Source: Curtobacterium oceanosedimentum
GTDB taxonomy: Bacteria > Actinomycetota > Actinomycetes > Actinomycetales > Microbacteriaceae
Assembly: GCF_020297365.1 (NCBI RefSeq)
Contig: NZ_JAIXIG010000009.1
Span: forward strand, 49,728-113,727
Reading direction: 5' to 3'
Length of the DNA: 64,000 bases
Made by a program: the position numbers and the translations under genes. Positions within the stretch are counted from its first letter, which is position 1, and every line of letters starts with the position of its first letter. Shown in pieces: positions 15,651-24,497 of this stretch. The notes below the pieces were generated by a model. It was not told the DNA's origin, searched no databases, and saw nothing but the letters and a program-made list of their open reading frames with translations.

Positions 15651-18170
15651 CTAGGACTCGATCTCACCCTGGGGCGCGTCCGGAGCGGACTCGACGGCGG
15701 CTGCGCCGGCGAGGACCCCTTCGCGACCCGGCTGACGGCCGGTCTCGAAGCGGAACGCACCGTCGACGAAGTCGACCTTCACGTGGTCGCCCGCGTTGAG
15801 CTCACCCTGCAGGATGTGCTCGGACAGCTGGTCCTCGACCTCGTGCTGCATGGCGCGGCGCAGGGGGCGAGCACCCAGAGACGGGTCGAACCCGACCTTG
15901 ATGAGCTGCTCCTTGGCGGCGAGCGTGAGCTCGACGGTCATGTCGCGGTCGAGCAGGCGGTCGGCCAGACGCTTCACGAACAGGTCCACGATCTGCAGCA
16001 GCTCGGGCTGCGACAGCTGCGGGAACACGATCGTGTCGTCGACGCGGTTCAGGAACTCGGGCTTGAAGTGCTTCTTCAGCTCCTCGTTCACCTTGCCGCG
16101 CATGCGGTCGTAGCCGACGGCCGAGTCGCCCTCGACCTGGAAGCCCACCGGACCACCGGCGATGCCCTGCGAACCGAGGTTCGTGGTCATGATGATGACG
16201 GTGTTCTTGAAGTCGACCACGCGGCCCTGACCGTCGGTGAGACGGCCTTCCTCGAGCACCTGCAGCAGCGAGTTGAAGATGTCCGGGTGGGCCTTCTCGA
16301 TCTCGTCGAACAGCACCACGGAGAACGGCTTGCGGCGCACCTTCTCGGTGAGCTGCCCGCCCTCCTCGAACCCGACGAACCCGGGAGGGGCACCGAACAG
16401 GCGGGACACGGTGTGCTTCTCACCGAACTCCGACATGTCGAGGGAGATCAGCGCGCCTTCGTCGTCGAACAGGAACTCGGCGAGCGCCTTGGCGAGCTCG
16501 GTCTTCCCGACGCCCGTGGGGCCGGCGAAGATGAACGAGCCGGAGGGACGGTTCGGGTCCTTCAGACCGGCACGGGTGCGGCGGATGGTCTTGGACAGGG
16601 CCGAGATGGCCTCTTCCTGACCGATGACGCGCTCGTGCAGGGCCTTCTCCATGAAGACGAGACGCGAGGTCTCCTCCTCGGTGAGCTTGAACACGGGGAT
16701 GCCCGTGGCCTGCGCCAGGACCTCGGCGATGATGCCCTCGTCGACGGTGCCGGACGCGGCGACGTCACCCGCACGCCACTGCTTCTCGAGGCGGAGCCGC
16801 TCGCCGAGGAGCTTCTTCTCCTCGTCGCGCAGGCTCGCGGCCTTCTCGAAGTCCTGCTCCTCGATGGCGGCTTCCTTCGACCCGCGGACCGTCGAGATCT
16901 TCTCGTCGAACTCGCGGAGCTCCGGAGGCGCCGACAGGATCGACAGCCGCAGGCGAGCGCCGGCCTCGTCGATCAGGTCGATGGCCTTGTCCGGCAGGAA
17001 GCGGTCCTGCACGTAGCGGTCCGCCAGGTTCGCCGCGGCGACGATCGCGCCGTCGGTGATGGACACCTTGTGGAACGCCTCGTACTTGTCGCGCAGACCC
17101 TTGAGGATGTTGATCGCGTGCGGCAGCGACGGCTCGTTGACCTGCACCGGCTGGAAGCGACGCTCGAGTGCGGCGTCCTTCTCGAAGTGCTTGCGGTACT
17201 CGTCGAGCGTGGTGGCACCGATGGTCTGGAGCTCACCGCGGGCCAGGAGCGGCTTGAGGATCGACGCGGCATCGATCGCCCCCTCGGCGGCACCGGCACC
17301 CACGAGGGTGTGGATCTCGTCGATGAAGACGATGATGTCGCCGCGGGTGCGGATCTCCTTCGTGACCTTCTTGAGGCGCTCCTCGAAGTCACCGCGGTAG
17401 CGGGACCCGGCGATGAGCGAGCCGAGGTCGAGCGAGTAGAGCTGCTTGTCCTTGAGCGTCTCGGGCACGTCGCCCTTGACGATCGCCTGGGCGAGGCCCT
17501 CGACGACGGCGGTCTTGCCGACGCCGGGCTCACCGATCAGGACGGGGTTGTTCTTGGAGCGGCGGGAGAGGATCTGCATGACCCGCTCCATCTCCTTCTC
17601 GCGGCCGATCACCGGGTCGAGCTTGGCGTCGCGCGCGGCCTGGGTGAGGTTCCGACCGAACTGGTCGAGGACCTGCGAACCCTGCTGGGCGTTCTGCTGC
17701 TGCTCGCCACCGACGGCGACGGCTTCCTTGCCCTGGTAGCCGGACAGGAGCTGGATGACCTGCTGGCGGACCCGGTTGAGGTCGGCGCCGAGCTTCACGA
17801 GCACCTGGGCTGCGACACCCTCGCCCTCGCGGATCAGGCCGAGCAGGATGTGCTCGGTGCCGATGTAGTTGTGGCCGAGCTGCAGCGCCTCGCGCAGGGA
17901 CAGCTCGAGCACCTTCTTGGCGCGCGGCGTGAACGGGATGTGCCCGGTCGGCTGCTGCTGGCCCTGCCCGATGATGTCCTGGACCTGCTCGCGGACGGCG
18001 TCGAGCGAGATGCCCAGCGACTCCAGCGCCTTGGCGGCGACGCCCTCGCCCTCGTGGATGAGGCCGAGGAGGATGTGCTCGGTGCCGATGTAGTTGTGGT
18101 TGAGCATCTTCGCTTCTTCTTGAGCGAGGACGACAACACGACGGGCCCGGTCGGTGAATCTCTCGAACAT
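15651..18170 (-). CDS. clpC: ATP-dependent Clp protease ATP-binding subunit ClpC (839 aa)
   Basis: A Hsp100 unfoldase that feeds substrates to ClpP. It has two N-terminal Clp repeats (about 1-72 and 78-145, each with [13 protein letters not shown]), AAA-1 with Walker A GEPGVGKT (213-220), a UVR-type middle domain ([18 protein letters not shown]), and AAA-2 with [14 protein letters not shown]. The C-terminal D2 is intact, and the tail is Ala/Glu rich. ATG 18170 ([10 protein letters not shown]) has GGGAG 6 bases upstream. A ClgR-like box lies upstream at 18278-18295. It is a single gene with a palindromic terminator. Confidence 0.97.
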   Translation of the reverse strand: MFERFTDRARRVVVLAQEEAKMLNHNYIGTEHILLGLIHEGEGVAAKALESLGISLDAVREQVQDIIGQGQQQPTGHIPFTPRAKKVLELSLREALQLGHNYIGTEHILLGLIREGEGVAAQVLVKLGADLNRVRQQVIQLLSGYQGKEAVAVGGEQQQNAQQGSQVLDQFGRNLTQAARDAKLDPVIGREKEMERVMQILSRRSKNNPVLIGEPGVGKTAVVEGLAQAIVKGDVPETLKDKQLYSLDLGSLIAGSRYRGDFEERLKKVTKEIRTRGDIIVFIDEIHTLVGAGAAEGAIDAASILKPLLARGELQTIGATTLDEYRKHFEKDAALERRFQPVQVNEPSLPHAINILKGLRDKYEAFHKVSITDGAIVAAANLADRYVQDRFLPDKAIDLIDEAGARLRLSILSAPPELREFDEKISTVRGSKEAAIEEQDFEKAASLRDEEKKLLGERLRLEKQWRAGDVAASGTVDEGIIAEVLAQATGIPVFKLTEEETSRLVFMEKALHERVIGQEEAISALSKTIRRTRAGLKDPNRPSGSFIFAGPTGVGKTELAKALAEFLFDDEGALISLDMSEFGEKHTVSRLFGAPPGFVGFEEGGQLTEKVRRKPFSVVLFDEIEKAHPDIFNSLLQVLEEGRLTDGQGRVVDFKNTVIIMTTNLGSQGIAGGPVGFQVEGDSAVGYDRMRGKVNEELKKHFKPEFLNRVDDTIVFPQLSQPELLQIVDLFVKRLADRLLDRDMTVELTLAAKEQLIKVGFDPSLGARPLRRAMQHEVEDQLSEHILQGELNAGDHVKVDFVDGAFRFETGRQPGREGVLAGAAAVESAPDAPQGEIES

Positions 18171-18277
18171 GTGCTCTCCCTTGGCCCCTTCGTCCGGAGC
18201 CGACAGCTGCACCGGAATCGTGTGAGTCCGGTCACGTCCTTCGAGAGTAACCAGCGCTCCCTCCGGAGGCCGCCCCT

Positions 18278-18295
18278 GTTCGCCCTGGGCGTGAC
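18278..18295 (-). promoter_or_regulatory. Probable ClgR-binding box upstream of clpC
   Basis: The core CGCCCTGGGCG (18281-18291) reads CGCCCAGGGCG on the clpC strand. That fits the consensus I recall for corynebacterial ClgR (CGCYNANRGCG with A/T-rich flanks) at all but one flank position. It lies about 108 bases before the clpC ATG. ClgR activates clp genes in actinobacteria. Confidence 0.5.
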
Positions 18296-18336
18296 CACGG
18301 TGCGCGTTGTGCGCGGTGGGCGAACGGCAGGACGGT

Positions 18337-18373
18337 CGGGAGGCCCGTGGCGGCGTCCGCCACGGGCCTCCCG
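18337..18373 (-). terminator. Terminator of the Clp_N-only gene
   Basis: A perfect 17-base stem (18337-18353 with 18357-18373) with a 3-base loop lies 20 bases past the stop of the gene at 18393. Its outer arm CGGGAGGC matches the two 44-base palindromes. Confidence 0.8.
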
Positions 18374-18392
18374 TCCCGCCTGCGCTCCCGAC

Positions 18393-18869
18393 TCAGGCGC
18401 GTCGCGCCGCCCGACGCAGGGCACGCCGGAAACGGCGCGGATCGACGCCCAGGGCGTCGAGGACGTCGTGCGCGGAGCCCATGAACGGATCGTCGACGCC
18501 GTCGAGCACGGCCAGCACGACGTGGACGGGGCGGACGCGCTCGAGCGGACCGGCGATCGTCGCGGCCCGGGCGAGGACCCGTGCCGCCGCGGGTGTGCAG
18601 GCGACACGGTCGTGCTCGCCGGGACACGGTCGGTGGGCGCCGACGAAGGCCCGGATGCCGGCGCGGACGCCGTCGGGGGTGACGCCGTGCGCATCGAGCA
18701 CGGGACGGAAGCGGGGCATGCCCGCGCACAGGGTCACCGCGGCGAGCAGCAGGTGCTCGGCGTCGACGAACCCGAAGCCGGACTCGTGGGACTCGAGGTC
18801 GGCCAGCAGCACGATCTCGCGGCCGTGCCGGACGGAGGGGAGGGCGACGGAGAGGTGAGCGGTCTGCAT
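18393..18869 (-). CDS. Clp N-terminal-domain protein without AAA domains (158 aa)
   Basis: Two Clp_N-like repeats (about 2-75 and 80-150) are present: AEHLLLAAVTLC in the first and PVHVVLAVLDGVDD in the second. No ATPase follows, and the protein ends RRFRRALRRAARRA. Such proteins could compete for adaptors of ClpC or bind modified substrates. ATG 18869 has TATTCT 6 bases upstream, a leaderless pattern; an alternative ATG at 18887 is less likely. It is divergent from the NAD-kinase-family gene. A CTGCAT-GT-ATGCAG dyad (18865-18878) covers the start. Confidence 0.75.
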   Translation of the reverse strand: MQTAHLSVALPSVRHGREIVLLADLESHESGFGFVDAEHLLLAAVTLCAGMPRFRPVLDAHGVTPDGVRAGIRAFVGAHRPCPGEHDRVACTPAAARVLARAATIAGPLERVRPVHVVLAVLDGVDDPFMGSAHDVLDALGVDPRRFRRALRRAARRA

Positions 18870-18875
18870 GTATGC

Positions 18876-18932
18876 AGAATATCTCATGCCTTTTGAACGA
18901 ACAGCCTGCATCGGAGGTCCGCTCGGTACGAT
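18876..18932. promoter_or_regulatory. Divergent leaderless promoters
   Basis: TATTCT (minus strand, 18881-18876) lies 6 bases before the Clp_N gene start, and TACGAT (plus strand, 18927-18932) lies 6 bases before the NAD-kinase-like start. Both match the actinobacterial TANNNT -10 box. No ribosome site separates either from its start codon. Confidence 0.55.
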
Positions 18933-18938
18933 CCGGGC

Positions 18939-19871
18939 ATGGAGCAGCCCGTCGTCGGCCTCGTCGTCCACCCCACGAAGAACGTGCAGGAGTCCATCAC
19001 GACCCTGCAGCGCTGGAACGCGTCCGGCCAGGGCGCCCTCATCGCCAGACGAGCTGATGCACAGCGCATCGGCGGAGGCGTGGACGTCGTCGACGACGAC
19101 GACTTCACCGACCGGGTCGACCTCGTCGTCGCACTCGGCGGCGACGGCACGATGCTCGGCGCGATGCGGCTCGTGGCGCGGCGGCCGGTGCCCGTGCTCG
19201 GTGTGAACTACGGCAACGTCGGGTTCCTGGTCGAGATCGAGCCACCCGAGCTCGAGATCGCCCTCGACCGGTTGTCCGCCGGCGAGTACCAGCTCGAGCC
19301 GCACCACGCGCTCGAGGCCCGGCTGTCCTGGGGTGGGGCGCGGACGGACTACCTGGCCTTCAACGACCTGACGATCGTGCGGCGACCCGGTGCCGGGCAG
19401 GTCTCGGCCGACCTGAGCGTCGGCGGGCTCGGCTACGGGTACTACCGTGCCGACGCCATCGTGGCCGCGACGCCCGCCGGGTCGACCGCGTACAACTACG
19501 CCGCCGGCGGTCCGGTGCTCTCCCCCGCGCTCTCCGGGTCCGTGGTGACCCCGGTCGCGCCGATGGCCGGTATCGACCGGTCCGTCGTGCTCGCCGCACG
19601 TGAGCGCTACCGCTTCGACATCGCCGAGGGCACCAGGAGCGCCGCGCTCGAGGTCGACGGGCTCGTGGTCGGTGAGGTCGCCACCGGCGCACAGATCGAC
19701 ATGCGCCTGCGGAAGGACGCCGGCAGTGTCGTCCGGCTCGACGCCGAGCGACACGGGCGGACGGGCCGGGTCAAGCTGAGCCTGCTCGACCTGCCGGTCC
19801 GTCCGGACCAGCTCATCGAACTCATCCCGAACGACCTGCGACAGAAGCTGCGACCGGAGCTCGACGACTGA
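18939..19871 (+). CDS. NAD(+)/NADH kinase family protein (310 aa)
   Basis: This family phosphorylates NAD to NADP. GGDGT with catalytic Asp69 (67-71), the NYGNVGFL strand and TPAGSTAYNYAAGGP (about 182-196) place it in the NAD kinase fold. The usual Asn-Glu pair of the substrate site reads FND (AFNDLTIVRRPG), a conservative Glu-to-Asp change. Actinobacterial housekeeping NAD kinases usually sit beside recN, which is not here, so this may be a paralogue. ATG 18939 is probably leaderless (TACGAT, 6 bases upstream). Confidence 0.85.
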   Translation: MEQPVVGLVVHPTKNVQESITTLQRWNASGQGALIARRADAQRIGGGVDVVDDDDFTDRVDLVVALGGDGTMLGAMRLVARRPVPVLGVNYGNVGFLVEIEPPELEIALDRLSAGEYQLEPHHALEARLSWGGARTDYLAFNDLTIVRRPGAGQVSADLSVGGLGYGYYRADAIVAATPAGSTAYNYAAGGPVLSPALSGSVVTPVAPMAGIDRSVVLAARERYRFDIAEGTRSAALEVDGLVVGEVATGAQIDMRLRKDAGSVVRLDAERHGRTGRVKLSLLDLPVRPDQLIELIPNDLRQKLRPELDD

Positions 19872-19914
19872 GCGGGAGCAGGTCACGGGTCGAGCCGGCG
19901 GCACAGATGCGAAT

Positions 19915-19943
19915 GGCCCGCCCGAGCAGTGCTCGAGCGGGCC
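19915..19943. terminator. Bidirectional terminator between NAD-kinase-like and sigma genes
   Basis: A 14-base stem with one mismatch (19915-19928 with 19930-19943) lies between the convergent gene ends at 19871 and 20034. Confidence 0.6.
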
Positions 19944-20033
19944 GTCCCATCACCCCACCGGATCGCCTTCCCACAGGACGACCCGGTTTCCCCTCGCCGG
20001 CACGGGAACCGCACCGGCGGAAGTGCGCTGACC

Positions 20034-21092
20034 TCAGTCGGTCAGGTAGAGCTGCATGTCCTGCGAGACCGCCTTGGCGAACAGGCGCAGCTTGGCACGC
20101 GACTCGACACGGCTGACCGCCTGACGGGTCGTGTGCACGATCTTCGAGATCTCGTCGAGCGTCATCGGCTTGTCGTCGTCCAGGCCGTAGCGCATGCGGA
20201 TCACGTTGGCCTCGTCGCTCGGCAGCTCGGCGACGATGGAGCGGATGTCGCGGTGCAGGAGCGTCGTCTCGGTGAGCTCGTTCGGGCTCGCGGCGTCCTC
20301 GTCCTCGATGAAGTCACCGAGCTCGCTGTCGTCGGAGTCGCCGACGACGGTGTGGATCGAGACCGGCTCGTGCGAACGGCCCTTGAGGTCGACGAGCTCG
20401 TCGACGCTCATGCTCAGCTCGGCGGCCACTTCCTCGGGCATCGGCGCGCGGCCGAGGTCGACGGTCAGGTCACGCTCGGTGCGCGAGATCTTGTTGATGA
20501 GCTCGACGGTGTGCACCGGGATGCGGATCGTGCGCGCCTTGTCGGCGAGACCGCGCGAGATCGCCTGGCGGATCCACCAGGTGGCGTAGGTCGAGAACTT
20601 GTAGCCCTGCGTGAAGTCGAACTTCTCGACCGCACGGACCAGACCGAGGTTGCCCTCCTGGATGACGTCCATGAAGGGCAGGCCGCGCTGCGAGTAGCGC
20701 TTGGCGATACTGACGACCAGACGGAGGTTCGAGGTGATCATCCGCTCCTTGGCACGCTCGCCGTCGCGGACGAGCCAGCGGAGTTCACGCTGCAGGGTCT
20801 TCGCCAGGCCCTTCTCGGTGGCCAGCTTCTCCTCGGCGAAGAGACCGACCTCGATGCGGCGGGCGATCTGCGCTTCTTCCTCGGCGGTGAGGAGCGAGAG
20901 GCGACCGATGTGACGCAGGTAGTCGCCGACCTGGTCGACGGATGCACCGCGGACGCCGGCGAGCTGCTCGTCCGCCTCGACCTCGGTGTCGAGCGAGGTG
21001 GTCGCGGCCTCGGCGGTCGCGGTCTTCGATGCCGCAGCCTTCTTGGTGGCGGTGCGGCGGGTGGTGCTGGGGGCAGCCGTTGCGATCGTCAT
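20034..21092 (-). CDS. RNA polymerase sigma factor, RpoD/SigB group (352 aa)
   Basis: A sigma-70 protein. Region 1.2 starts DQVGDYLRHIGRLSLL; region 2 shows LRLVVSIAKRYSQRGLPFMD, then QEGNLGLVRAVEKFD and FSTYATWWIRQAI; region 3 follows; and region 4 has LPSDEANVIRMRYGLDD and the recognition helix TTRQAVSRVESRAKLRL. Region 1.1 is a short Ala/Thr/Lys tail, and region 4.2 departs from the RERIRQIE form of principal sigma factors. That fits a group 2 (SigB-like) factor better than the housekeeping one, though I cannot exclude the latter. ATG 21092 has GGGAGAG 5 bases upstream. Confidence 0.85.
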   Translation of the reverse strand: MTIATAAPSTTRRTATKKAAASKTATAEAATTSLDTEVEADEQLAGVRGASVDQVGDYLRHIGRLSLLTAEEEAQIARRIEVGLFAEEKLATEKGLAKTLQRELRWLVRDGERAKERMITSNLRLVVSIAKRYSQRGLPFMDVIQEGNLGLVRAVEKFDFTQGYKFSTYATWWIRQAISRGLADKARTIRIPVHTVELINKISRTERDLTVDLGRAPMPEEVAAELSMSVDELVDLKGRSHEPVSIHTVVGDSDDSELGDFIEDEDAASPNELTETTLLHRDIRSIVAELPSDEANVIRMRYGLDDDKPMTLDEISKIVHTTRQAVSRVESRAKLRLFAKAVSQDMQLYLTD

Positions 21093-21451
21093 GGTGTCTC
21101 TCCCTGCGTTCGGCGGTGATGGCTTTCGGGGTGGTGCGCCCTGTGGGGGGCGTTGACGAGTAAAGCGGTCCGGGGGTGTACCCCACAAACCGTCCGGATC
21201 GATTCCCAGCCTTCTCCGTGCTTCACGCCTAGAACCGTCCCCCATGGGGGACAGCACGCACCCCCGCATGCCCCCCGGGATCACGCCCGACCGGCCCTGG
21301 ATCGCCGTTTTTCCGGGGTTACGACGGTGTTGCCGCCGTGTTTCGGGTGCTGTACCCCGGCGTACCGCGTCATCCGGACATGCAGAAGGGGTACGTCGGA
21401 CCAGATCGGTGGGATCCGGCCGTCGTACCCCGAACGGCGACTGGGTGGGGG
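21093..21451. other. Long leader/promoter region of the sigma factor gene
   Basis: About 360 bases without a gene. It holds a perfect 16-base palindrome GTCCCCCATGGGGGAC at 21237-21252 and several GGGGTGTACCCC-like dyads (for example near 21171-21183). These could be regulator sites or RNA structure in the sigma leader. No known riboswitch motif is seen. Confidence 0.4.
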
Positions 21452-21583
21452 TCACCAGGAGGGTTCGAGCCACCCGTCCCGACGCTTGGAGACCTCGAGG
21501 TCGGCGTCGCGGTCGAACTCGTCGTACTCGCTCTCGATGTCACCGACGAGGCTGCGGCCGGTGAAGGGATGTGAGGTTGCCAT
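21452..21583 (-). CDS. Small conserved-looking protein, 43 aa
   Basis: A short frame starts at ATG 21583 and reads MATSHPFTGRSLVGDIESEY, then EFDRDADLEVSKRRDGW, ending EPSW. The composition is balanced and acidic, and codon third positions are G/C biased, as in real genes. An in-frame ATG five codons upstream (21598) is an alternative. No strong ribosome site is visible. Function unknown. Confidence 0.5.
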   Translation of the reverse strand: MATSHPFTGRSLVGDIESEYDEFDRDADLEVSKRRDGWLEPSW

Positions 21584-21647
21584 GCGGACGATGGTCATCC
21601 CGGGGCGCGACGGCGAGGTGAACGTCGTGTGACGGCTCGTCGGCGCG

Positions 21648-21747
21648 CAGGCGTCGAGGTCGTCGTTCGGACGTCGGAGTCGTCGTCCAGACGTCGAGGT
21701 CCGCGTTCAGACGTCGAGGTCCGGGGTCAGCCGTCGAGGTCGTCGTC
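21648..21747. repeat. Five tandem 20-base repeats
   Basis: Copies start exactly every 20 bases at 21648, 21668, 21688, 21708 and 21728. The core is CAGACGTCGAGGTC followed by a variable tail. The array includes the 3' end of the minus-strand small acidic gene (stop at 21727-21729), whose LDG ending is encoded by the last copy. Confidence 0.8.
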
Positions 21748-21918
21748 GTCGCCGGTCGGCCAGGGCCGGTCGTCGGTCGGGACCACACCGGGCACCGGGT
21801 GCCCGAAGGCGTCCTCGTCGTCGACGTCGACGTCGGGCTCGAGGCCCGGTGCGTCGACGTCGGGCTCGAGGCCGGGTGCATCAACGTCGCCGACGCGGTC
21901 CGGCGGGGTGGCGGCCAT
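21727..21918 (-). CDS. Small acidic repeat protein (63 aa)
   Basis: The start is ATG 21918 (MAATPPDRVGDVDAPG). Residues about 10-30 are two copies of DVDAPGLEP encoded by a 27-base DNA repeat, and the tail is GDDDDLDG. It is strongly acidic, with no membrane segment or motif. It could be a disordered protein or a chance frame through repeated GC-rich DNA. The tail lies in the 20-base repeat array. Confidence 0.4.
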   Translation of the reverse strand: MAATPPDRVGDVDAPGLEPDVDAPGLEPDVDVDDEDAFGHPVPGVVPTDDRPWPTGDDDDLDG

Positions 21919-21965
21919 GTGCGCCAGCCTCACACCGCCGGGTGAACGGAGGGTGACGTGCCGCG

Positions 21966-22169
21966 CTACTCGGCGGAGGTCGGTGCGGGCGCCGGGAACC
22001 CGTGCTCACGCTCGAAGCGGGCGCGCTCCTCGGCCTCGACCTTGGCGTACGCCGCTCGCTCGGTCCGGTCGGCGCGCATGATCGCGCGCATCACGAACCA
22101 GAAGATGAGGCCGACGACGATGGTCGGCGTCAGGGCGAAGACGATCCCGCTCACGACTCCTTCAGGCAC
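21966..22169 (-). CDS. Small single-pass membrane protein (67 aa)
   Basis: A hydrophobic helix (about 8-30, GIVFALTPTIVVGLIFWFVM) is followed by a basic and then charged helical tail (RADRTERAAYAKVEAEERARFE). Small proteins of this shape occur next to lysS in actinobacteria. The start is GTG 22169; a later GTG (22154) has AAGGAG only 2 bases before it. It lies 29 bases downstream of lysS on the same strand, so it is probably co-transcribed. Function unknown. Confidence 0.75.
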   Translation of the reverse strand: MPEGVVSGIVFALTPTIVVGLIFWFVMRAIMRADRTERAAYAKVEAEERARFEREHGFPAPAPTSAE

Positions 22170-22198
22170 CCGGCCATCCTACCCGGGTGGAGCGTCGC

Positions 22199-23722
22199 CT
22201 ACTTGACGAGCGGGAACAGGATCGTCTCGCGGATCCCGAGGCCGGTGATGGCCATGAGCAACCGGTCGATCCCCATGCCCATGCCGCCCGACGGGGGCAT
22301 CGCGTGCTCGAGGGCCCGCAGGAACTCCTCGTCGACGCGCATCGCCTCGGGGTCACCGCCGGCCGCGAGCTTCGCCTGCTCGACGAAGCGCTCGCGCTGC
22401 ACCACCGGGTCGACGAGCTCCGAGTACGCCGTCGCCAGCTCGAAGCCGCGGATGTAGAGGTCCCACTTCTCGACGATGCCCGGACGGGTGCGGTGCTGCC
22501 GGGTGAGCGGCGAGGTGTCGACCGGGAAGTTCATGACGAAGGTCGGACGGTCGAGCGAGTCGATGACGAAGTGCTCCCAGAGCTCCTCGACGTACTTGCC
22601 GTGGGTCGCGTGGGCGACCTCGACGCCCTCGGCCTCGGCGAGCGCCTGCAGCTCGGACAGCGGGGTCTCCGGGGTGATCTCGCGCCCGGCGGCCTCGGAC
22701 AGGGAGCCGTACATGTCGATGCGCGGCCACTCGCCACCCAGGTCGTAGGTGGTGCCGTCGGGCAGGGTGACCTCGAGCGCTCCACCGGTGACCGCGCGGG
22801 TGGCGTTCTGCACGAGCTCCTGCGTCAGGTCGGCCATCTGCTCGTAGTTGCCGTACGCCTGGTAGGCCTCGACCATCGCGAACTCGGGCGAGTGCGACGA
22901 GTCGGCGCCCTCGTTGCGGAAGTTCCGGTTGATCTCGAACACCCGGTCGATGCCGCCGACGACGGCGCGCTTCAGGAACAGCTCGGGCGCGATGCGCAGG
23001 AACAACTCGGTGTCGAAGGCGTTCGAGTGCGTCACGAACGGACGGGCCGAGGCGCCGCCGTGCTGGGTCTGCAGCATCGGCGTCTCGACCTCGAGGTACT
23101 CGTGCGACGTGAAGGTCTGCCGGAGCGAGGCCATCACGGCGGCACGGGCGCGGACCGTCGCACGGGCCTCGTCGCGCACGATGAGGTCGAGGTACCGCTG
23201 GCGGACCCGGGTCTCCTCGTTCAGCTCGTTGTGCAGGTTCGGCAGGGGCAGGATCGCCTTCGCCGCCATGGCCCAGTCGTCGACCATGATGCTCAGCTCG
23301 CCACGACGCGAGGAGATCACCCGGCCGTGCACGAAGACGTGGTCGCCGAGGTCGACGAACTCCTTCCACCGGGCCAGCGACTCGTCGCCCACCTCGGCCA
23401 GCGACACCATCGCCTGGATGCGTGAGCCGTCACCCGACTGCAGGGACGCGAAGCAGAGCTTGCCGGTGTTGCGCGAGAACACGACACGACCCGCGATCCC
23501 GACGACGTCCTGCGTCTCCTCGCCGGTCTCCAGGTGCTCGTACTGCGATCGCACGGCCGGGATCGTCGTGGTGATCGGCAGCTCGGCCGGGTACGCGTCG
23601 ACACCCGACTCCAGGAGCTTCGCGCGCTTGTCGAGCCGGACCTGTCGCTGCTCGCTGGTCTCCTGCTCGGCCAGGGTGGCGTCGGCGATCGCGGTGTCGG
23701 GGGTGACGGTCTCGTCGGTCAT
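22199..23722 (-). CDS. lysS: Lysyl-tRNA synthetase, class II (507 aa)
   Basis: Charges tRNA-Lys. An N-terminal OB-fold domain (about 60-170) is followed by the class II core. Motif 2 is [14 protein letters not shown], and motif 3 is [11 protein letters not shown] near the C-terminus; VETPMLQ belongs to motif 1. Length is typical. The start is ATG 23722 ([10 protein letters not shown]). The N-terminal 25 residues are low-complexity and acidic, as in other actinobacterial LysS. Confidence 0.97.
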   Translation of the reverse strand: MTDETVTPDTAIADATLAEQETSEQRQVRLDKRAKLLESGVDAYPAELPITTTIPAVRSQYEHLETGEETQDVVGIAGRVVFSRNTGKLCFASLQSGDGSRIQAMVSLAEVGDESLARWKEFVDLGDHVFVHGRVISSRRGELSIMVDDWAMAAKAILPLPNLHNELNEETRVRQRYLDLIVRDEARATVRARAAVMASLRQTFTSHEYLEVETPMLQTQHGGASARPFVTHSNAFDTELFLRIAPELFLKRAVVGGIDRVFEINRNFRNEGADSSHSPEFAMVEAYQAYGNYEQMADLTQELVQNATRAVTGGALEVTLPDGTTYDLGGEWPRIDMYGSLSEAAGREITPETPLSELQALAEAEGVEVAHATHGKYVEELWEHFVIDSLDRPTFVMNFPVDTSPLTRQHRTRPGIVEKWDLYIRGFELATAYSELVDPVVQRERFVEQAKLAAGGDPEAMRVDEEFLRALEHAMPPSGGMGMGIDRLLMAITGLGIRETILFPLVK

Positions 23723-23804
23723 GCGGGTGCGGCTCCGATGGTCGTGGGGGTCGGGGGAAATGCTACCCGCGCCCGACACCCGCACCCGAACGGCGGCCCC
23801 GGAC

Positions 23805-24497
23805 CTACAGCGTCGACTGCCCGTCGGCCGCCGTCAGCGCGTTGTCGACGGCCGAGCGCACGAGCGCACCGAGGACCCGGCCGGGGTGCTCCACCCCGAT
23901 CCCGGAGAGCGTGCCCGCCGACTGGTCGACGATCGCTGTCGAGAAGCTCACCGCTGCCCGCACGGCGTCGGCGTAGGCGGGTCGATCACCCTCGGCGACG
24001 ACGAACGGCTCGGCCCCCATCTCGACCACGAGCGCCTGGGCGATCGGCAGCACGGGCGCCGGAGCGGTCACCGCGCAGTAGGCGTCACGGAGTCGGGACA
24101 GGTCGACGCTCGTGCCGGTGAACGCCATGGCCGGGTGGATCGCCAGCGGGATCGCACCGGCAGCCATCGCGGGGGCGAGGATGCCGACGCCGTGGTCCGG
24201 ACTGGTGTGCACGACGAGCTGCCCGGGCTGCCAGATGCCGGCGTCGGCCAGGCCCTGCACCAGGGACGCGAGCTGGTCGTCCGGCACGGCGAGCAGCACG
24301 AGTTCGCTCCGCTCGACCAGGTCCGGCGTCGCGAGGACGGGTGCTCCGGGCAGCATCGCCTCGGCTCGGTCGCGACCCTCGTCCGACACCGCGGTGACGC
24401 CGACGACGGCGTGTTCCGCGTTGGCGAGCGCTGCGCCGAGGACCGGACCCACCCGCCCGGCGCCGACGACGCCGACCCCGAGTCGTCCCGCCCTCAC
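23805..24497 (-). CDS. Rossmann-fold DUF2520 oxidoreductase-like protein (230 aa)
   Basis: An N-terminal NAD(P)-binding fold ([18 protein letters not shown]) is followed by [15 protein letters not shown] and HPAMAFTG, typical of the family encoded next to panC in actinobacteria, and a helical C-terminal DUF2520 domain. GTG 24497 overlaps the stop of the upstream PH-domain gene (GTGA). The substrate is not known. panC and panD, which usually follow this gene, are absent; lysS comes next after 82 bases. Confidence 0.85.
   Translation of the reverse strand: MRAGRLGVGVVGAGRVGPVLGAALANAEHAVVGVTAVSDEGRDRAEAMLPGAPVLATPDLVERSELVLLAVPDDQLASLVQGLADAGIWQPGQLVVHTSPDHGVGILAPAMAAGAIPLAIHPAMAFTGTSVDLSRLRDAYCAVTAPAPVLPIAQALVVEMGAEPFVVAEGDRPAYADAVRAAVSFSTAIVDQSAGTLSGIGVEHPGRVLGALVRSAVDNALTAADGQSTL

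Noticed and set aside
15507..18896. Very long plus-strand frame through the clpC region
   Set aside because: It is the antisense shadow of clpC, whose conserved motifs are all on the minus strand.
21648..21747. CRISPR array or origin iterons
   Set aside because: Copies are strictly contiguous with no spacers; no replication gene is nearby and the surroundings are housekeeping genes.
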